From JANYHF01 sp031393505 (GTDB lineage: Bacteria; Pseudomonadota; Alphaproteobacteria; Rhizobiales; Hyphomicrobiaceae), in NCBI GenBank assembly GCA_031393505.1, contig JANMVX010000270.1, positions 1 to 64,000 of the forward strand: a stretch of 64,000 nt of DNA, given 5' to 3'. The notes under the pieces were generated by a model, which worked only from the letters and a program-made list of their open reading frames with translations, was not told the DNA's origin and searched no databases. Below, in pieces: positions 40,025 through 49,264 of this stretch. Within the stretch, counting starts at the first letter, position 1, and each line of letters opens with the position of its first letter. Both the position numbers and the translations under genes were made by a program.

Positions 40025-43012
40025 ATGACCGCAGACAAGATGCTGATCGATGCAGCCCACCCCGAGGAGACCCGGGTCGTGGTGCTGCGGGGCAACCGCA
40101 TTGAGGAATTCGACTTTGAAAGCGCCGCCAAGAAACTTTTGCGCGGCAACATCTACCTCGCCAAGATTACCCGGGTAGAGCCGTCGCTGCAGGCCGCCTT
40201 CGTTGATTACGGCGGCAACCGGCACGGCTTCCTCGCGTTCAGCGAGATTCATCCCGACTACTACCAGATCCCGGTCGCCGACCGGCAGGCGCTGCTGCGC
40301 GAAGAGGCCGAGGCGGCCGAAGCCGAAGCGCGCCAGGAAGCCAACGAGATTGCCCGCTCGCACGGCCATGATCGCGGGCGCGACCACCAGAACGATCACA
40401 CTGGCGATGCCGGACCTGAGATCATTGAGGGCATTGTCGAGACTGGCGGCGACGAGTCCGGCCCACCTGAGTTCGAGGAAGTCGGCGGCGGCTCCGTACC
40501 GTGGGATGTCGAGGAGCCCGCAGCTGGCAGCCAGCCGGCGATGGCGGTGCAGCGCGACGACCCGGTGATCCGATCAGCGCAGCCGATGTCGGAGCTGATC
40601 CCGCAGGTTGAGGCCGCAGCCCAAGAGGTTGACTGGCAGGGCCAGCCGATCGCCCACGACGTCAATGGCGAGCAAAGCCACGGCGACCTTGGCCACGATC
40701 ACACTCATCATTCCGATCATAGCGATGCGCAGCCCTCGACGGATGCGCAGCCGATGATGCATGCTGATGGCGGCTCCGCTCCGGCGCTTGAAGAAACGGT
40801 CGAAGAGACCGCCGCGCGCCGCCGCCGTCCGCGCCGCGCCAGCTACAAGATCCAGGAAGTCATCAAGCGCCGCCAAATCATCCTGGTGCAGGTGGTGAAA
40901 GAAGAGCGCGGCAACAAGGGCGCGGCCCTTACAACTTATCTCTCGCTGGCCGGCCGCTACACCGTGCTGATGCCAAACACCGCGCGCGGGGGCGGCATTT
41001 CGCGCAAGATCACCAACGCTGTCGATCGTAAGCGCCTGAAGGAAATCACCAGCGAGTTGGAAGTGCCGCAAGGCATGGGCCTGATCGTACGCACGGCCGG
41101 AGCGTCCCGCGCGGTGGCCGAGATCAAGCGCGACCACGACTATCTCTTGCGGCTGTGGGAAAGCGTGCGCGATCTCACGCTGAAATCGTCGGCCCCGGCG
41201 CTGGTCTACGAGGAGGGCAGCCTAGTCAAGCGCTCGATCCGCGATCTCTATTCCAAGGAGATCGACGAGGTCGTTGTCGCGGGCAAGGAGGCCTACGAGA
41301 GCGCGTCCGAATTCATGGGCATGCTGATGCCCAGCCACGCCAAAAACGTGAAATTCTACGACCACGCCGAGCCGCTGTTCGCCCGCTACCAGATCGAGCG
41401 CCAGCTGAACGCCATGTATTTGCCGCAGGTGACCCTGAAGTCGGGTGGCTACATCGTCATCAACCAGACCGAGGCGCTGGTCGCGATCGACGTCAACTCG
41501 GGCAAGTCCACGCGCGAGCATTCCATCGAAGAGACGGCGCTCGCCACGAATATGGAAGCCGCCGACGAAATCGCCCGCCAGCTGCGCCTGCGCGACCTGG
41601 CCGGCCTGATCGTGATCGACTTCATCGACATGGAAGAGCGGCGCAACAACCGCTCAGTCGAGCGGCGCATGAAGGACGCGCTTCGTTTCGACCGCGCGCG
41701 CATACAAGTTGGCCGCATCAGCCACTTCGGGCTGATGGAAATGTCGCGACAGCGCCTGCGCACTGGCGTGCTCGAAGGCTCGACAACGCAGTGCCCACAT
41801 TGCATGGGTTCGGGTCTGATACGCTCGACGGAATCGGTGGCCTTGGCCGTATTGCGCGGCCTTGAAGACAGCCTCATGTCCGGCAATCCGCGCCATCTGC
41901 GCGCCACCACGCCCATCGACACCGCGCTCTATCTGCTCAACGACAAGCGCGCCTATCTGCGCGACATCGAGAGCCGCTACGGCATCACCATCCAGATCGA
42001 CGCCGACAGCACCATGCAGGGCGCCAACTACCGCATCGACACCATGGCGGGCGGACCGGTCGTAGTCGAGCCGGCCAAGCCGCGCCATACCGTGCAGCTG
42101 GAAACGGCTTATGAGCAGGACGACGAGCCCAACGAGGGCGGCGTCACCGAGATTGTCGAAGCCAATGACGACGCGGAAGATCCGGTCGGAGATGGCGGCG
42201 ATCGCAACAAGCGCGGACGCCGGCGGCGTCGGGGCGGCCGCAAGGACGGGCGCAGCGATGCGCCGATGCACGCAAACGGCGAGAACGGCGGCAATGGCCG
42301 CGACCGCAACGGCCATGGATCGCATCCCGATGCTGGCGAGGGCGCCAACGTCGTTGCGGCAAGCGGCGAACGCTCTGCGGCCAACGATCAGTCCGGCGAC
42401 ATGCCCGAGGACGGTCCGGACGCTGGAGAGCGCGACGATCAAGAGGGCGCAGGCGGCCAGGGTGACAATGCCAACGGCGCGCAAAGCGACGCCGAAAAGC
42501 GCGGACGCCGACGTGGCCGCCGTGGCGGACGCCGCAACCGCCGGGGCGACCGTCCCGAAATTGGCGCTGAGGGCTCCAACGACAACGTCGCCGAAGGGCA
42601 GCCGCAACAGGCCGAGCAACAGCAGCAGCAGCCGGGAACGCCAGGGGCCGAACAGCCGAGCGTCGTCGACAGCGCCTGGGATCGCAATGTGCCACGCCAG
42701 CGCCGTTCCTACCGGAATGACGAAAACCGTCCCGCCGAGAGCAGCCACGCCAGCGCGCAAGGCGATGTCGCCGAATTGGTCCGTGAGGCCGAGCCGGTGA
42801 TTGCGCATCGCCACCTGGAGGCGGCCATCGCGGTCGGCTCCACGTTCCAACAGGTGCTCGTGCCAGCGCCGGAACCGAGTGTGCGCCATGTGCCAGAACC
42901 GGCGCCACAATCGGTCGCCGCGCCGCCGGCGCCAGAACCGCACATCAGCGCCTCCGAACCCGCCGGTCCGCCCAAGCGTGGCTGGTGGATGAAGAAGCTG
43001 ACGGGCGGGTGA
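40025..43012 (+). CDS. rne: Ribonuclease E
   Basis: About 995 residues. Endoribonuclease for rRNA maturation and mRNA decay. The N-terminus MLIDAAHPEETRVVVLRGNRIEEFDFE is typical. The S1 domain is split by an insertion of about 175 residues (about 93-270) rich in acidic residues and histidine (GHDHTHHSDHSD). The catalytic DNase I-like domain (VAIDVNSGKST, LIVIDFIDM) and zinc-link CPHC motif follow, then a disordered Arg/Gly/Glu-rich C-terminal scaffold (RRGRRGGRRNRRGDR) ending in GWWMKKL. The insertion is a known alphaproteobacterial trait; the histidine-rich stretch is less usual. Confidence 0.95.
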   Translation: MTADKMLIDAAHPEETRVVVLRGNRIEEFDFESAAKKLLRGNIYLAKITRVEPSLQAAFVDYGGNRHGFLAFSEIHPDYYQIPVADRQALLREEAEAAEAEARQEANEIARSHGHDRGRDHQNDHTGDAGPEIIEGIVETGGDESGPPEFEEVGGGSVPWDVEEPAAGSQPAMAVQRDDPVIRSAQPMSELIPQVEAAAQEVDWQGQPIAHDVNGEQSHGDLGHDHTHHSDHSDAQPSTDAQPMMHADGGSAPALEETVEETAARRRRPRRASYKIQEVIKRRQIILVQVVKEERGNKGAALTTYLSLAGRYTVLMPNTARGGGISRKITNAVDRKRLKEITSELEVPQGMGLIVRTAGASRAVAEIKRDHDYLLRLWESVRDLTLKSSAPALVYEEGSLVKRSIRDLYSKEIDEVVVAGKEAYESASEFMGMLMPSHAKNVKFYDHAEPLFARYQIERQLNAMYLPQVTLKSGGYIVINQTEALVAIDVNSGKSTREHSIEETALATNMEAADEIARQLRLRDLAGLIVIDFIDMEERRNNRSVERRMKDALRFDRARIQVGRISHFGLMEMSRQRLRTGVLEGSTTQCPHCMGSGLIRSTESVALAVLRGLEDSLMSGNPRHLRATTPIDTALYLLNDKRAYLRDIESRYGITIQIDADSTMQGANYRIDTMAGGPVVVEPAKPRHTVQLETAYEQDDEPNEGGVTEIVEANDDAEDPVGDGGDRNKRGRRRRRGGRKDGRSDAPMHANGENGGNGRDRNGHGSHPDAGEGANVVAASGERSAANDQSGDMPEDGPDAGERDDQEGAGGQGDNANGAQSDAEKRGRRRGRRGGRRNRRGDRPEIGAEGSNDNVAEGQPQQAEQQQQQPGTPGAEQPSVVDSAWDRNVPRQRRSYRNDENRPAESSHASAQGDVAELVREAEPVIAHRHLEAAIAVGSTFQQVLVPAPEPSVRHVPEPAPQSVAAPPAPEPHISASEPAGPPKRGWWMKKLTGG

Positions 43013-43023
43013 ACAGGTAGTAT

Positions 43024-43236
43024 CTCCTCTCCCCGTACTTACGGGGAGAGGAGACCGCGTCTCGCGGGCGGCCTCTTTGCCGCCAAGAGCCACGCGGTCG
43101 GTGAGGGGCAGCTGCTTGCTCCGGTCCCGTCACGACGGGTACAGAGCAAGCGGCTGCCCCTCATCCGGCGCCGAATTTGTTTGCGTCTCCGCGCAGGGCA
43201 GCGCCACCTTCTCCCCGTAAGCACGGGGAGAAGAGA
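43024..43236. repeat. Mosaic palindromic repeat, family E, copy 3
   Basis: TCCTCTCCCCGTACTTACGG hairpin, GAGACCGCGTCT, a GCGGGCGGCC...GCCGCC centre, CCAAGAGCCACGCGGTCGG, then GGGGCAGCTGCTTGCTCCG with its near-complement, CTCATCCGGCGC and a closing CTTCTCCCCGTAAGCACGGG hairpin. Fills most of the 316-base gap between rne and the M48 peptidase gene. Confidence 0.78.
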
Positions 43237-43328
43237 AATGTGGATGCGCCGTCATCGGTCGTCATCTCGCCTCAAACCTGCGTGTTAGCTGGCTTAGACT
43301 TACGGTTGGTCCGACAGTAGGCGGATGA

Positions 43329-44750
43329 ATGCGCAACTTTGGCAAGACTGATAGCGGCGTAGGGGCGACCCGTGGCGCGCCCTTACGGCTCAAAACCTGG
43401 GTCGCGGGTCTGCTCGCCGGCCTCATCGTGCTGCAGCCCATGGCCGTACAGGCACAAGCGCTGCACTTTATCCGCGACGCCGAGATCGAGGACCTTCTGT
43501 CCGACTATGCCCGCCCCATCTTCCAGGCGGCGGGCCTAGGCGCGCAAAAAGTCAAAGTCCGGATCATCCAGGACAACAGTTTCAACGCCTTCGTGCTAGA
43601 CGGCCATAACGTCTTCATCAACACTGGCGCGCTCACCGAGGCCAAGACGCCGAACGCCATTATCGGCGTGCTGGCCCATGAAACCGGGCACATCGCAGGC
43701 GGCCACTTGGCAAGCTTGCGGGCGAAAATGGCGCGCGACGGCTCGATGACCATGCTGATGCAGATCATGGGCATCGGCGCCATGATCGCGGGCGCGGCGG
43801 CGGCCAAGGGCGGACAATCGACCGTCGTCGGCGTCGGCCAGTCTGTGCTGTCGGCCTCTGGCGATGTCGCGCAACGCTCGCTGCTGTCTTACCGCCGCGT
43901 GCAGGAATACTCCGCCGATCAGGCAGGCGTGCGCTTCCTCACCGCCACCAAGCAGTCCGCCAAGGGCATGCTGGTGACGTTCAAGAAATTCGCCGAGGAC
44001 GAGATGCTTTCCGGCGTCGGCAACAATTCCAGCTACGCGGGCAGCCATCCCATGGCGCGCGATCGTATCTCGCAGTTGCAGACGCTGGCTGCCGCTTCGC
44101 CCTATTTCGACCAAACCGATGCTCCGGCGCTGCAACTCCGCCATGACCTGATGCGGGCAAAACTGTTCGGCTTCCTCGAGCCGCCGCAGGCTGTGTACAA
44201 CCGCTATCCGACCACCGACAACAGCCTTCCGGCCCGCTACGCCCGCTCCATCGCCGCCTTCAGCGGTGGCGGCCTGTCGCGCGCGCTGCCGATGATCGAA
44301 CAGTTGCTCGCCGAGCAGCCAGCCAACGCCTATTTCTGGGAGCAGAAGAGCGATTTTCTTTCGCGCGGCGGCAAACATGCCGAAGCCGCCACCGCCCTGC
44401 GCAAGGCGCTGTCCTTGAAACCCGATCAGCCCGCCATCCAGGCCGAATTGGCTCAGGAGCTGCTGGGCGCGCAGGATAAGAGCACGCTGCCCGAAATCGT
44501 AAAACTGCTGCGCAAGACCGTGGTCCTGGACGACAACCCGACCGCCTACCGCCAGCTGGCCACCGCCTACTACGGCCTCGGCGATGAGGGTAACGCCAAC
44601 CTCGCCAGCGCCCAGGCCTCGGTGCTGGAAGGCCGCCTGAAGGACGCCAAGGGCTTCGCCAAGCGCGCGCAGGCCAAGCTGGCGCAAGGCTCGCAGGGCT
44701 GGATCAAGGCCGACGACATCCTGAGCATTCAGGAAGGCGACAGCCAGTAA
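43329..44750 (+). CDS. M48-family periplasmic metalloprotease with TPR region (BepA-like)
   Basis: 473 residues. Signal peptide at about residues 20-42 (LKTWVAGLLAGLIVLQPMAVQAQ). The M48 zinc motif is HETGH (117-121), with the third ligand in EYSADQAGVRFL. The C-terminal 200 residues are TPR-like helices (LLAEQPANAYFWEQKSDFLSRGG). BepA-type proteases degrade misfolded outer-membrane proteins. Residues about 9-21 (SGVGATRGAPLRL) are encoded by a family D repeat half-copy. A DsbA-like gene follows. Confidence 0.9.
   Translation: MRNFGKTDSGVGATRGAPLRLKTWVAGLLAGLIVLQPMAVQAQALHFIRDAEIEDLLSDYARPIFQAAGLGAQKVKVRIIQDNSFNAFVLDGHNVFINTGALTEAKTPNAIIGVLAHETGHIAGGHLASLRAKMARDGSMTMLMQIMGIGAMIAGAAAAKGGQSTVVGVGQSVLSASGDVAQRSLLSYRRVQEYSADQAGVRFLTATKQSAKGMLVTFKKFAEDEMLSGVGNNSSYAGSHPMARDRISQLQTLAAASPYFDQTDAPALQLRHDLMRAKLFGFLEPPQAVYNRYPTTDNSLPARYARSIAAFSGGGLSRALPMIEQLLAEQPANAYFWEQKSDFLSRGGKHAEAATALRKALSLKPDQPAIQAELAQELLGAQDKSTLPEIVKLLRKTVVLDDNPTAYRQLATAYYGLGDEGNANLASAQASVLEGRLKDAKGFAKRAQAKLAQGSQGWIKADDILSIQEGDSQ
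43354..43390. repeat. Family D repeat half-copy inside the M48 gene
   Basis: GCGGCGTAGGGGCGACCCGT matches the element at 7855-7889 up to the loop. The second arm (GGCGCGCCCTTACGGC) is altered but still complementary in part. It encodes the residues just before the signal-peptide core. Confidence 0.6.
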
Positions 44751-44857
44751 GGCGTAGAGTAAGGGTGATGCAACTCGCGACAACGTGAACCGTGGCGCGA
44801 TTTACGGCGTAACAAGACTTAGGCACTATGCTGCCGACGAAAAGGAAACCAAACCTC

Positions 44858-45667
44858 ATGATCCTCAAAGACATTCGTGCGGCGTTTCGGCGCCCCATCA
44901 TGGCCGCCGCCGCAGCGCTTGCGATGCTCGGTGCTGGCGTCGCCCTCGTTCCCGCCAGCACGGCCGTGGCCGCCGGCGACGCTTTCAGCGCCGACCAGAA
45001 GGCGCAACTCGGCGCCCTGATCAAAGACTACCTGCTGAAAAATCCTGAAGTCATGATCGACGTTCAGCGTATTTTGGAAGCCAAGCAGGAAGCGCAACGC
45101 CAGGAATCAGCCGCCAAGGCCGTCTCCGAGAACGCCTCCAGTCTCTACAAGAACGCTGGTCTGCCCGTGGCAGGCGACGGCAAGGGCGACGTCACGGTGG
45201 TTGAGTTCTTCGACTACAACTGCGGCTATTGCCGCAAGGCCGTCGAGCCGATGGGCAAGCTGATCGACGCCGACAAGAAGGTTAAGGTGGTCATGGTCGA
45301 CTTCCCGATCTTCGGCAAAGACAGCGAAGGGGCCGCACGCGTGGCCATCGCCGCCGGCAAGCAAGGCAAATACTGGGAGATGCACCAGGCGCTATTGCGC
45401 CACAAAGGCGCCAACAGTGAAGAGGTCGCCTACCAGCTGGCGGAAAAGATGGGTCTCGACATGGCCAAGCTGAAGGCTGATGCGGGTTCGGAGGCAACCA
45501 GCAAGCTGATGGCGGACAACAAGGCCCTGGCTGAAAAACTTGGCATCCAGGGCACGCCGCATTTCTACGTCGGCGACAAGGTCATCCCGGGCGCGCCAGA
45601 AAACCTTTACGACGAGCTGACCTCGCTGGTTGGCGATGTGCGCAAGAACGGCTGCAAGATCTGCTGA
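44858..45667 (+). CDS. DsbA-family thiol:disulfide oxidoreductase
   Basis: 269 residues. Signal peptide about 14-39. A helical N-terminal extension (LGALIKDYLLKNPEVMIDVQRIL) of the Com1/ScsC-like subgroup precedes the thioredoxin fold with active site CGYC (122-125, in FFDYNCGYCRKAVEPM) and cis-proline loop GTPHFYVG. It forms or isomerises disulfides in the periplasm. The start at 44858 has an AAGGAAA site upstream; ATG 44828 is less likely. An intrinsic terminator follows. Confidence 0.9.
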   Translation: MILKDIRAAFRRPIMAAAAALAMLGAGVALVPASTAVAAGDAFSADQKAQLGALIKDYLLKNPEVMIDVQRILEAKQEAQRQESAAKAVSENASSLYKNAGLPVAGDGKGDVTVVEFFDYNCGYCRKAVEPMGKLIDADKKVKVVMVDFPIFGKDSEGAARVAIAAGKQGKYWEMHQALLRHKGANSEEVAYQLAEKMGLDMAKLKADAGSEATSKLMADNKALAEKLGIQGTPHFYVGDKVIPGAPENLYDELTSLVGDVRKNGCKIC

Positions 45668-45717
45668 ACTTGGTCGGCGCCAGCGTATCGGGCAAAACGC
45701 AATTGCCTATGCTATTG

Positions 45718-45747
45718 AAGGAGTCGCTGGACCAGCGGCTCCTTTTC
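45718..45747 (+). terminator. Intrinsic terminator after the DsbA-like gene
   Basis: An 11-bp stem AAGGAGTCGCT/AGCGGCTCCTT (one G-T pair) with a five-base loop runs into TTCT, about 50 bases after the stop codon. It separates this gene from aroQ. Confidence 0.7.
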
Positions 45748-45766
45748 TACGTGAGGCCATAGATCC

Positions 45767-46222
45767 ATGAAGCCGATTTTCGTCTTGAACGGCCCCAATC
45801 TAAACATGCTCGGCCTCAGGGAGCCTGAAACTTACGGCTCCGAAACGCTCGAAGACGTGAAAAAGCGCTGTGAGGCCAAGGCCAAATCCGCAGGCGTCAG
45901 CGTCGATTTCCGCCAGACCAACCACGAAGGCGAACTCGTCACCTGGATCCAGGAAGCGCGCGGCAAAGCATCAGGCATCGTCTTGAACGCTGGCGCCTAC
46001 ACTCATACGTCAATCGCCGTCCACGATGCTCTGCGCGCCGCCGACGTGCCCATTGTAGAAGTGCATTTGAGCAATATCTATAAGCGCGAGCCGTTCCGCC
46101 ACACGTCCTACGTGTCGGCGACGGCGCTGGGCGTCATCTGCGGTTTTGGCCCAACAGGCTACGAATTCGCCATCGACGCGTTGGCGGCCCTAAGCAGCTC
46201 TGGTCGCACGAAGACCACCTGA
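45767..46222 (+). CDS. aroQ: 3-dehydroquinate dehydratase, type II
   Basis: 151 residues. Third step of the shikimate pathway. Signature residues are clear: VLNGPNLNMLGLREPETYG (catalytic Tyr and Arg loop), RQTNHEGELVTWI, VLNAGAYTHTSIAVHDAL, VHLSNIYKREPFRHTS and CGFGPTGY. A dodecamer-forming enzyme of usual length. It heads the conserved aroQ-accB-accC-aat order. Confidence 0.95.
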   Translation: MKPIFVLNGPNLNMLGLREPETYGSETLEDVKKRCEAKAKSAGVSVDFRQTNHEGELVTWIQEARGKASGIVLNAGAYTHTSIAVHDALRAADVPIVEVHLSNIYKREPFRHTSYVSATALGVICGFGPTGYEFAIDALAALSSSGRTKTT

Positions 46223-46313
46223 TGGCCGACAATGTGGTCTTGTGTGCAAACGCTGGTGCCCCTATTGGAAGGAAGGACAACCACAAGGCGTCCTCACCTC
46301 TGACGGGGGCGGG

Positions 46314-46784
46314 ATGAACGAGGATATGGCAGAAGAAAAAACCACCATCGAACGCGAGCTGATCCTCGAACTGGCCGAGCTGTTGACGGAAACCGGCCTG
46401 ACTGAGATCGAAATCGAGAAAAAAGGCCTGCGCCTGCGCATTGCGCGCGGCGGTATGATCAGTCACACGGTCGGCGGTTACGCGCCTGGGGCTGCTGGTC
46501 CTGGCTTGGCCCCAGCCGCTCCACCCACGCCAAAGTCAGCCGCAGAGCATCCTGGCGCCGTGAAATCACCGATGGTCGGCACCGCCTACCGTTCGCCCGC
46601 CCCGACCGCTCCCGTATTCATCGAAGTTGGCGCCAAGGTCACCCAGGGTCAGACGCTGCTGATCATTGAGGCCATGAAGACCATGAACCAGATCCCGTCG
46701 CCGCGCGCCGGCACGGTGACGCAGATCCTGGTCGAGAGCGGCCAGCCAGTGGAATTTGGCGAGCCCCTCGTCATCATTGAATGA
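46314..46784 (+). CDS. accB: Biotin carboxyl carrier protein of acetyl-CoA carboxylase
   Basis: 156 residues. Carries biotin between the carboxylase and transferase half-reactions that make malonyl-CoA. The biotinylated lysine is in IEAMKTMNQI, in the C-terminal beta-barrel, after a Pro/Ala linker (about 60-80). The N-terminal helix region is TTIERELILELAELL. ATG 46314 or 46326 may be the start. It is followed at 30 bases by accC. Confidence 0.95.
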   Translation: MNEDMAEEKTTIERELILELAELLTETGLTEIEIEKKGLRLRIARGGMISHTVGGYAPGAAGPGLAPAAPPTPKSAAEHPGAVKSPMVGTAYRSPAPTAPVFIEVGAKVTQGQTLLIIEAMKTMNQIPSPRAGTVTQILVESGQPVEFGEPLVIIE

Positions 46785-46813
46785 CCCAGCCAGCGCTAGG
46801 CGGGAGCCCCCTC

Positions 46814-48151
46814 ATGTTCGAAAAAGTTCTGATTGCCAACCGGGGCGAGATCGCGTTGCGCATCCAGCGCGCCTGCAAGGAGCTGGGCATCGCGACGGTC
46901 GCGGTACATTCCACCGCCGACGCCGACGCCATGCATGTGCGCCTGGCCGATGAGAGCGTGTGTATCGGCCCGCCGGCCGCGCGCGACAGCTACCTCAATA
47001 TTCCCGCGCTGATCACGGCCTGCGAAATCACCGGCGCCGACGCGGTCCATCCCGGCTACGGGTTCCTCAGCGAAAACGCCAAATTCGCCGAGATCCTGGA
47101 CGAGCACAAAATCACGTTCATCGGTCCAACGGCAGAACACATCCGCATCATGGGCGACAAGATCGCCGCCAAGGACACGGCCAGGAAACTTGGCATTCCG
47201 TGCGTTCCTGGTTCGCCGGGCGCGGTCACGACCGATGATGAGGCGATGGTGATCGCCAAGGAGATCGGCTTTCCCGTACTGGTGAAAGCGGCCTCGGGCG
47301 GCGGCGGGCGCGGCATGAAGGTGGCCAAGACACCCGAGGATCTTTCCGTCGCGTTGGCCACCGCACGGAGCGAAGCCAAGGCCGCGTTTGGCGACGACGC
47401 CGTCTACCTGGAAAAATACCTGACCAAGCCGCGCCATATCGAAATCCAGGTGCTCGGAGACGGCAAGGGCAACGCGGTCCATCTCGGCGAACGCGACTGC
47501 TCCTTGCAACGCCGTCACCAGAAAGTCTGGGAAGAGGCCCCGTCCCCCGCCCTCAATGCCGACCAGCGCGCCAAGATCGGCGCCACCGTCGCGGCGGCCA
47601 TGCGGAAATTGAAGTACCGCGGCGTCGGCACAGTCGAGTTTCTGTTCGAGGATGGAGAGTTCTATTTCATCGAAATGAACACCCGCCTGCAGGTCGAGCA
47701 CCCGGTGACAGAGGCCATCACCGGCCTTGACCTCGTGATCGAGCAACTGCGCGTCGCCTCAGGCATGACGCTGCCCTACAAGCAGTCAGACATCACATTT
47801 TCCGGCCATTCCATCGAATGCCGCGTCTGCGCGGAAAACCCAAAAACCTTCCGTCCTTCGCCGGGCAAAATCACCTATTGGCACCCTCCCGGCGGCCTCG
47901 GCGTGCGCGTCGATAGCGGCGCCTACCAGGGCTATACGATCCCGCCTTACTACGACAGTTTGATCGGCAAGCTGATCGTGCACGGCAAAAACCGCAACGA
48001 ATGCCTGATGCGCCTGCGCCGGGCGCTCAGCGAATTCGTCATCGACGGCATCGAGACCACCATCCCGCTGTTCGGCGATCTTGCGTCGCAAAAGGACATC
48101 ATCGACGGCGAATACAACATTCATTGGCTGGAAAAGCATCTGGCCGAGTAG
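46814..48151 (+). CDS. accC: Biotin carboxylase subunit of acetyl-CoA carboxylase
   Basis: 445 residues. ATP-dependent carboxylation of biotin on AccB. ATP-grasp features are complete: KVLIANRGEIALR, HPGYGFLSEN, KAASGGGGRGMK, QRRHQKVWEEAPSPAL and FIEMNTRLQVEHPVTEAITG. It is co-directional with accB. The stop is followed eight bases later by a family A repeat. Confidence 0.96.
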   Translation: MFEKVLIANRGEIALRIQRACKELGIATVAVHSTADADAMHVRLADESVCIGPPAARDSYLNIPALITACEITGADAVHPGYGFLSENAKFAEILDEHKITFIGPTAEHIRIMGDKIAAKDTARKLGIPCVPGSPGAVTTDDEAMVIAKEIGFPVLVKAASGGGGRGMKVAKTPEDLSVALATARSEAKAAFGDDAVYLEKYLTKPRHIEIQVLGDGKGNAVHLGERDCSLQRRHQKVWEEAPSPALNADQRAKIGATVAAAMRKLKYRGVGTVEFLFEDGEFYFIEMNTRLQVEHPVTEAITGLDLVIEQLRVASGMTLPYKQSDITFSGHSIECRVCAENPKTFRPSPGKITYWHPPGGLGVRVDSGAYQGYTIPPYYDSLIGKLIVHGKNRNECLMRLRRALSEFVIDGIETTIPLFGDLASQKDIIDGEYNIHWLEKHLAE

Positions 48152-48158
48152 AGGACGA

Positions 48159-48235
48159 GGTGTCAGACACTTATGGCGCGAACGACGGTGCCAGCAATTC
48201 TGACAGTTAATGGCGCGCCAAAAGTGTCTGACACC
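48159..48235. repeat. Palindromic repeat, family A, copy 3
   Basis: GGTGTCAGACACTTATGGCG and its complement GGCGCGCCAAAAGTGTCTGA...CACC flank a 37-base centre. A separate hairpin TCAACCAT...ATGGTTGA follows at 48239-48262. The element lies between accC and aat and would be transcribed in the accC-aat message. Confidence 0.78.
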
Positions 48236-48326
48236 CAGTCAACCATCGGCAGCAATGGTTGATCGTGTGTTGTTTCCACAACTATGCTTCCGGCGGGGCG
48301 GAAGCCTCTGCGGACAGAAGCAGGCC

Positions 48327-49010
48327 ATGTCGACCAATCCGCGTGCGTCCATCGAAATAACGCCAGACGTGCTGCTGCGCGCTTACGCCTGCGGCATCTT
48401 TCCGATGGCCGAGAACGCCAACGATCCCGCACTCTATTGGATCGAGCCGCAGCAGCGCGGCATCATTCCCATCAACAACATGCAGGTGCACAAGCGCCTC
48501 GCCCGCACCATCCGCCAAGACGTTTTCGACGTCCGCATCGACACCGATTTTGAGGGCGTCATCGCTGGCTGCGCGGGCCGCAGCGAGGGCCGCAACTCGA
48601 CCTGGATCAATGGCCGCATCCGCGAACTCTATGGCGAGCTGTTCGCCATGGGCCACTGCCACACGGTGGAAACATGGCGCGACGGGAAATTAGTCGGCGG
48701 CCTCTACGGCGTGCACCTGCACGGCGCCTTCTTCGGCGAGAGTATGTTCTCCGTCGAGCGCGACGCCAGCAAGACGGCCCTGGTGCACCTTGTGGCGCGC
48801 CTGAAAGCGGGTGGCTTCACCCTGCTGGATACGCAATTCGTCACCGACCACCTGCGCCAATTCGGCGCCGAAGAGATCAACCGGGACCGCTTCCAGCGAC
48901 TGTTGACTGCGGCCTTGGCGACCGATGCGGACTTCAATCGCCTGCCGGCGACGGCATCGGGGCAACGGGCGCTGGCGATCGTGCAAGGCCTTGCGGTTCT
49001 GCCGGAGTGA
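48327..49010 (+). CDS. aat: Leucyl/phenylalanyl-tRNA--protein transferase
   Basis: 227 residues. Adds Leu or Phe to proteins with N-terminal Arg or Lys for ClpAP degradation (N-end rule). Landmarks: LLRAYACGIFPMAE, YWIEPQQRGIIPI, TWINGRIRELYGELFAMGHCHTVETW, LVGGLYGVHLHGAFFGESMFS and LDTQFVTDHLRQFGAEEI. The start at MSTNPRAS avoids codons that lie in the repeat region. In relatives DUF2155 and NDUFA12 genes follow; here an exporter operon does. Confidence 0.95.
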   Translation: MSTNPRASIEITPDVLLRAYACGIFPMAENANDPALYWIEPQQRGIIPINNMQVHKRLARTIRQDVFDVRIDTDFEGVIAGCAGRSEGRNSTWINGRIRELYGELFAMGHCHTVETWRDGKLVGGLYGVHLHGAFFGESMFSVERDASKTALVHLVARLKAGGFTLLDTQFVTDHLRQFGAEEINRDRFQRLLTAALATDADFNRLPATASGQRALAIVQGLAVLPE

Positions 49011-49264
49011 TTTTTCAGACGCGGCGTCTGTGGTTTCCGTCCCCTTAACAACGATTTGGGCCGAGGAGCTTAGAGCGCCTCTGAACACTGGCCTTGCCGT
49101 CACCGGCATGCTAGCACCGCTGCGATGCAAAGCGCCGGACGGAGCCACCGCCCGGCAACACGCGTTCGGCCCTTATTATGCTTGGTTACGTGGTTAGGCC
49201 TGTCGAGGCTCGCACGAATTAGCTCCGGCGCCCGGCGCCCCGTCTCCAGAGTATCGCCCTCGGC

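Noticed and set aside
48159..48262. CRISPR array or attachment site at the short repeats
   Set aside because: The repeats are inverted, not direct with regular spacers, and no cas or integrase gene is present.
49011..49264. Terminator after aat
   Set aside because: The AGACGC/GCGTCT hairpin has a one-base loop and no T-run, so it is not a convincing intrinsic terminator.
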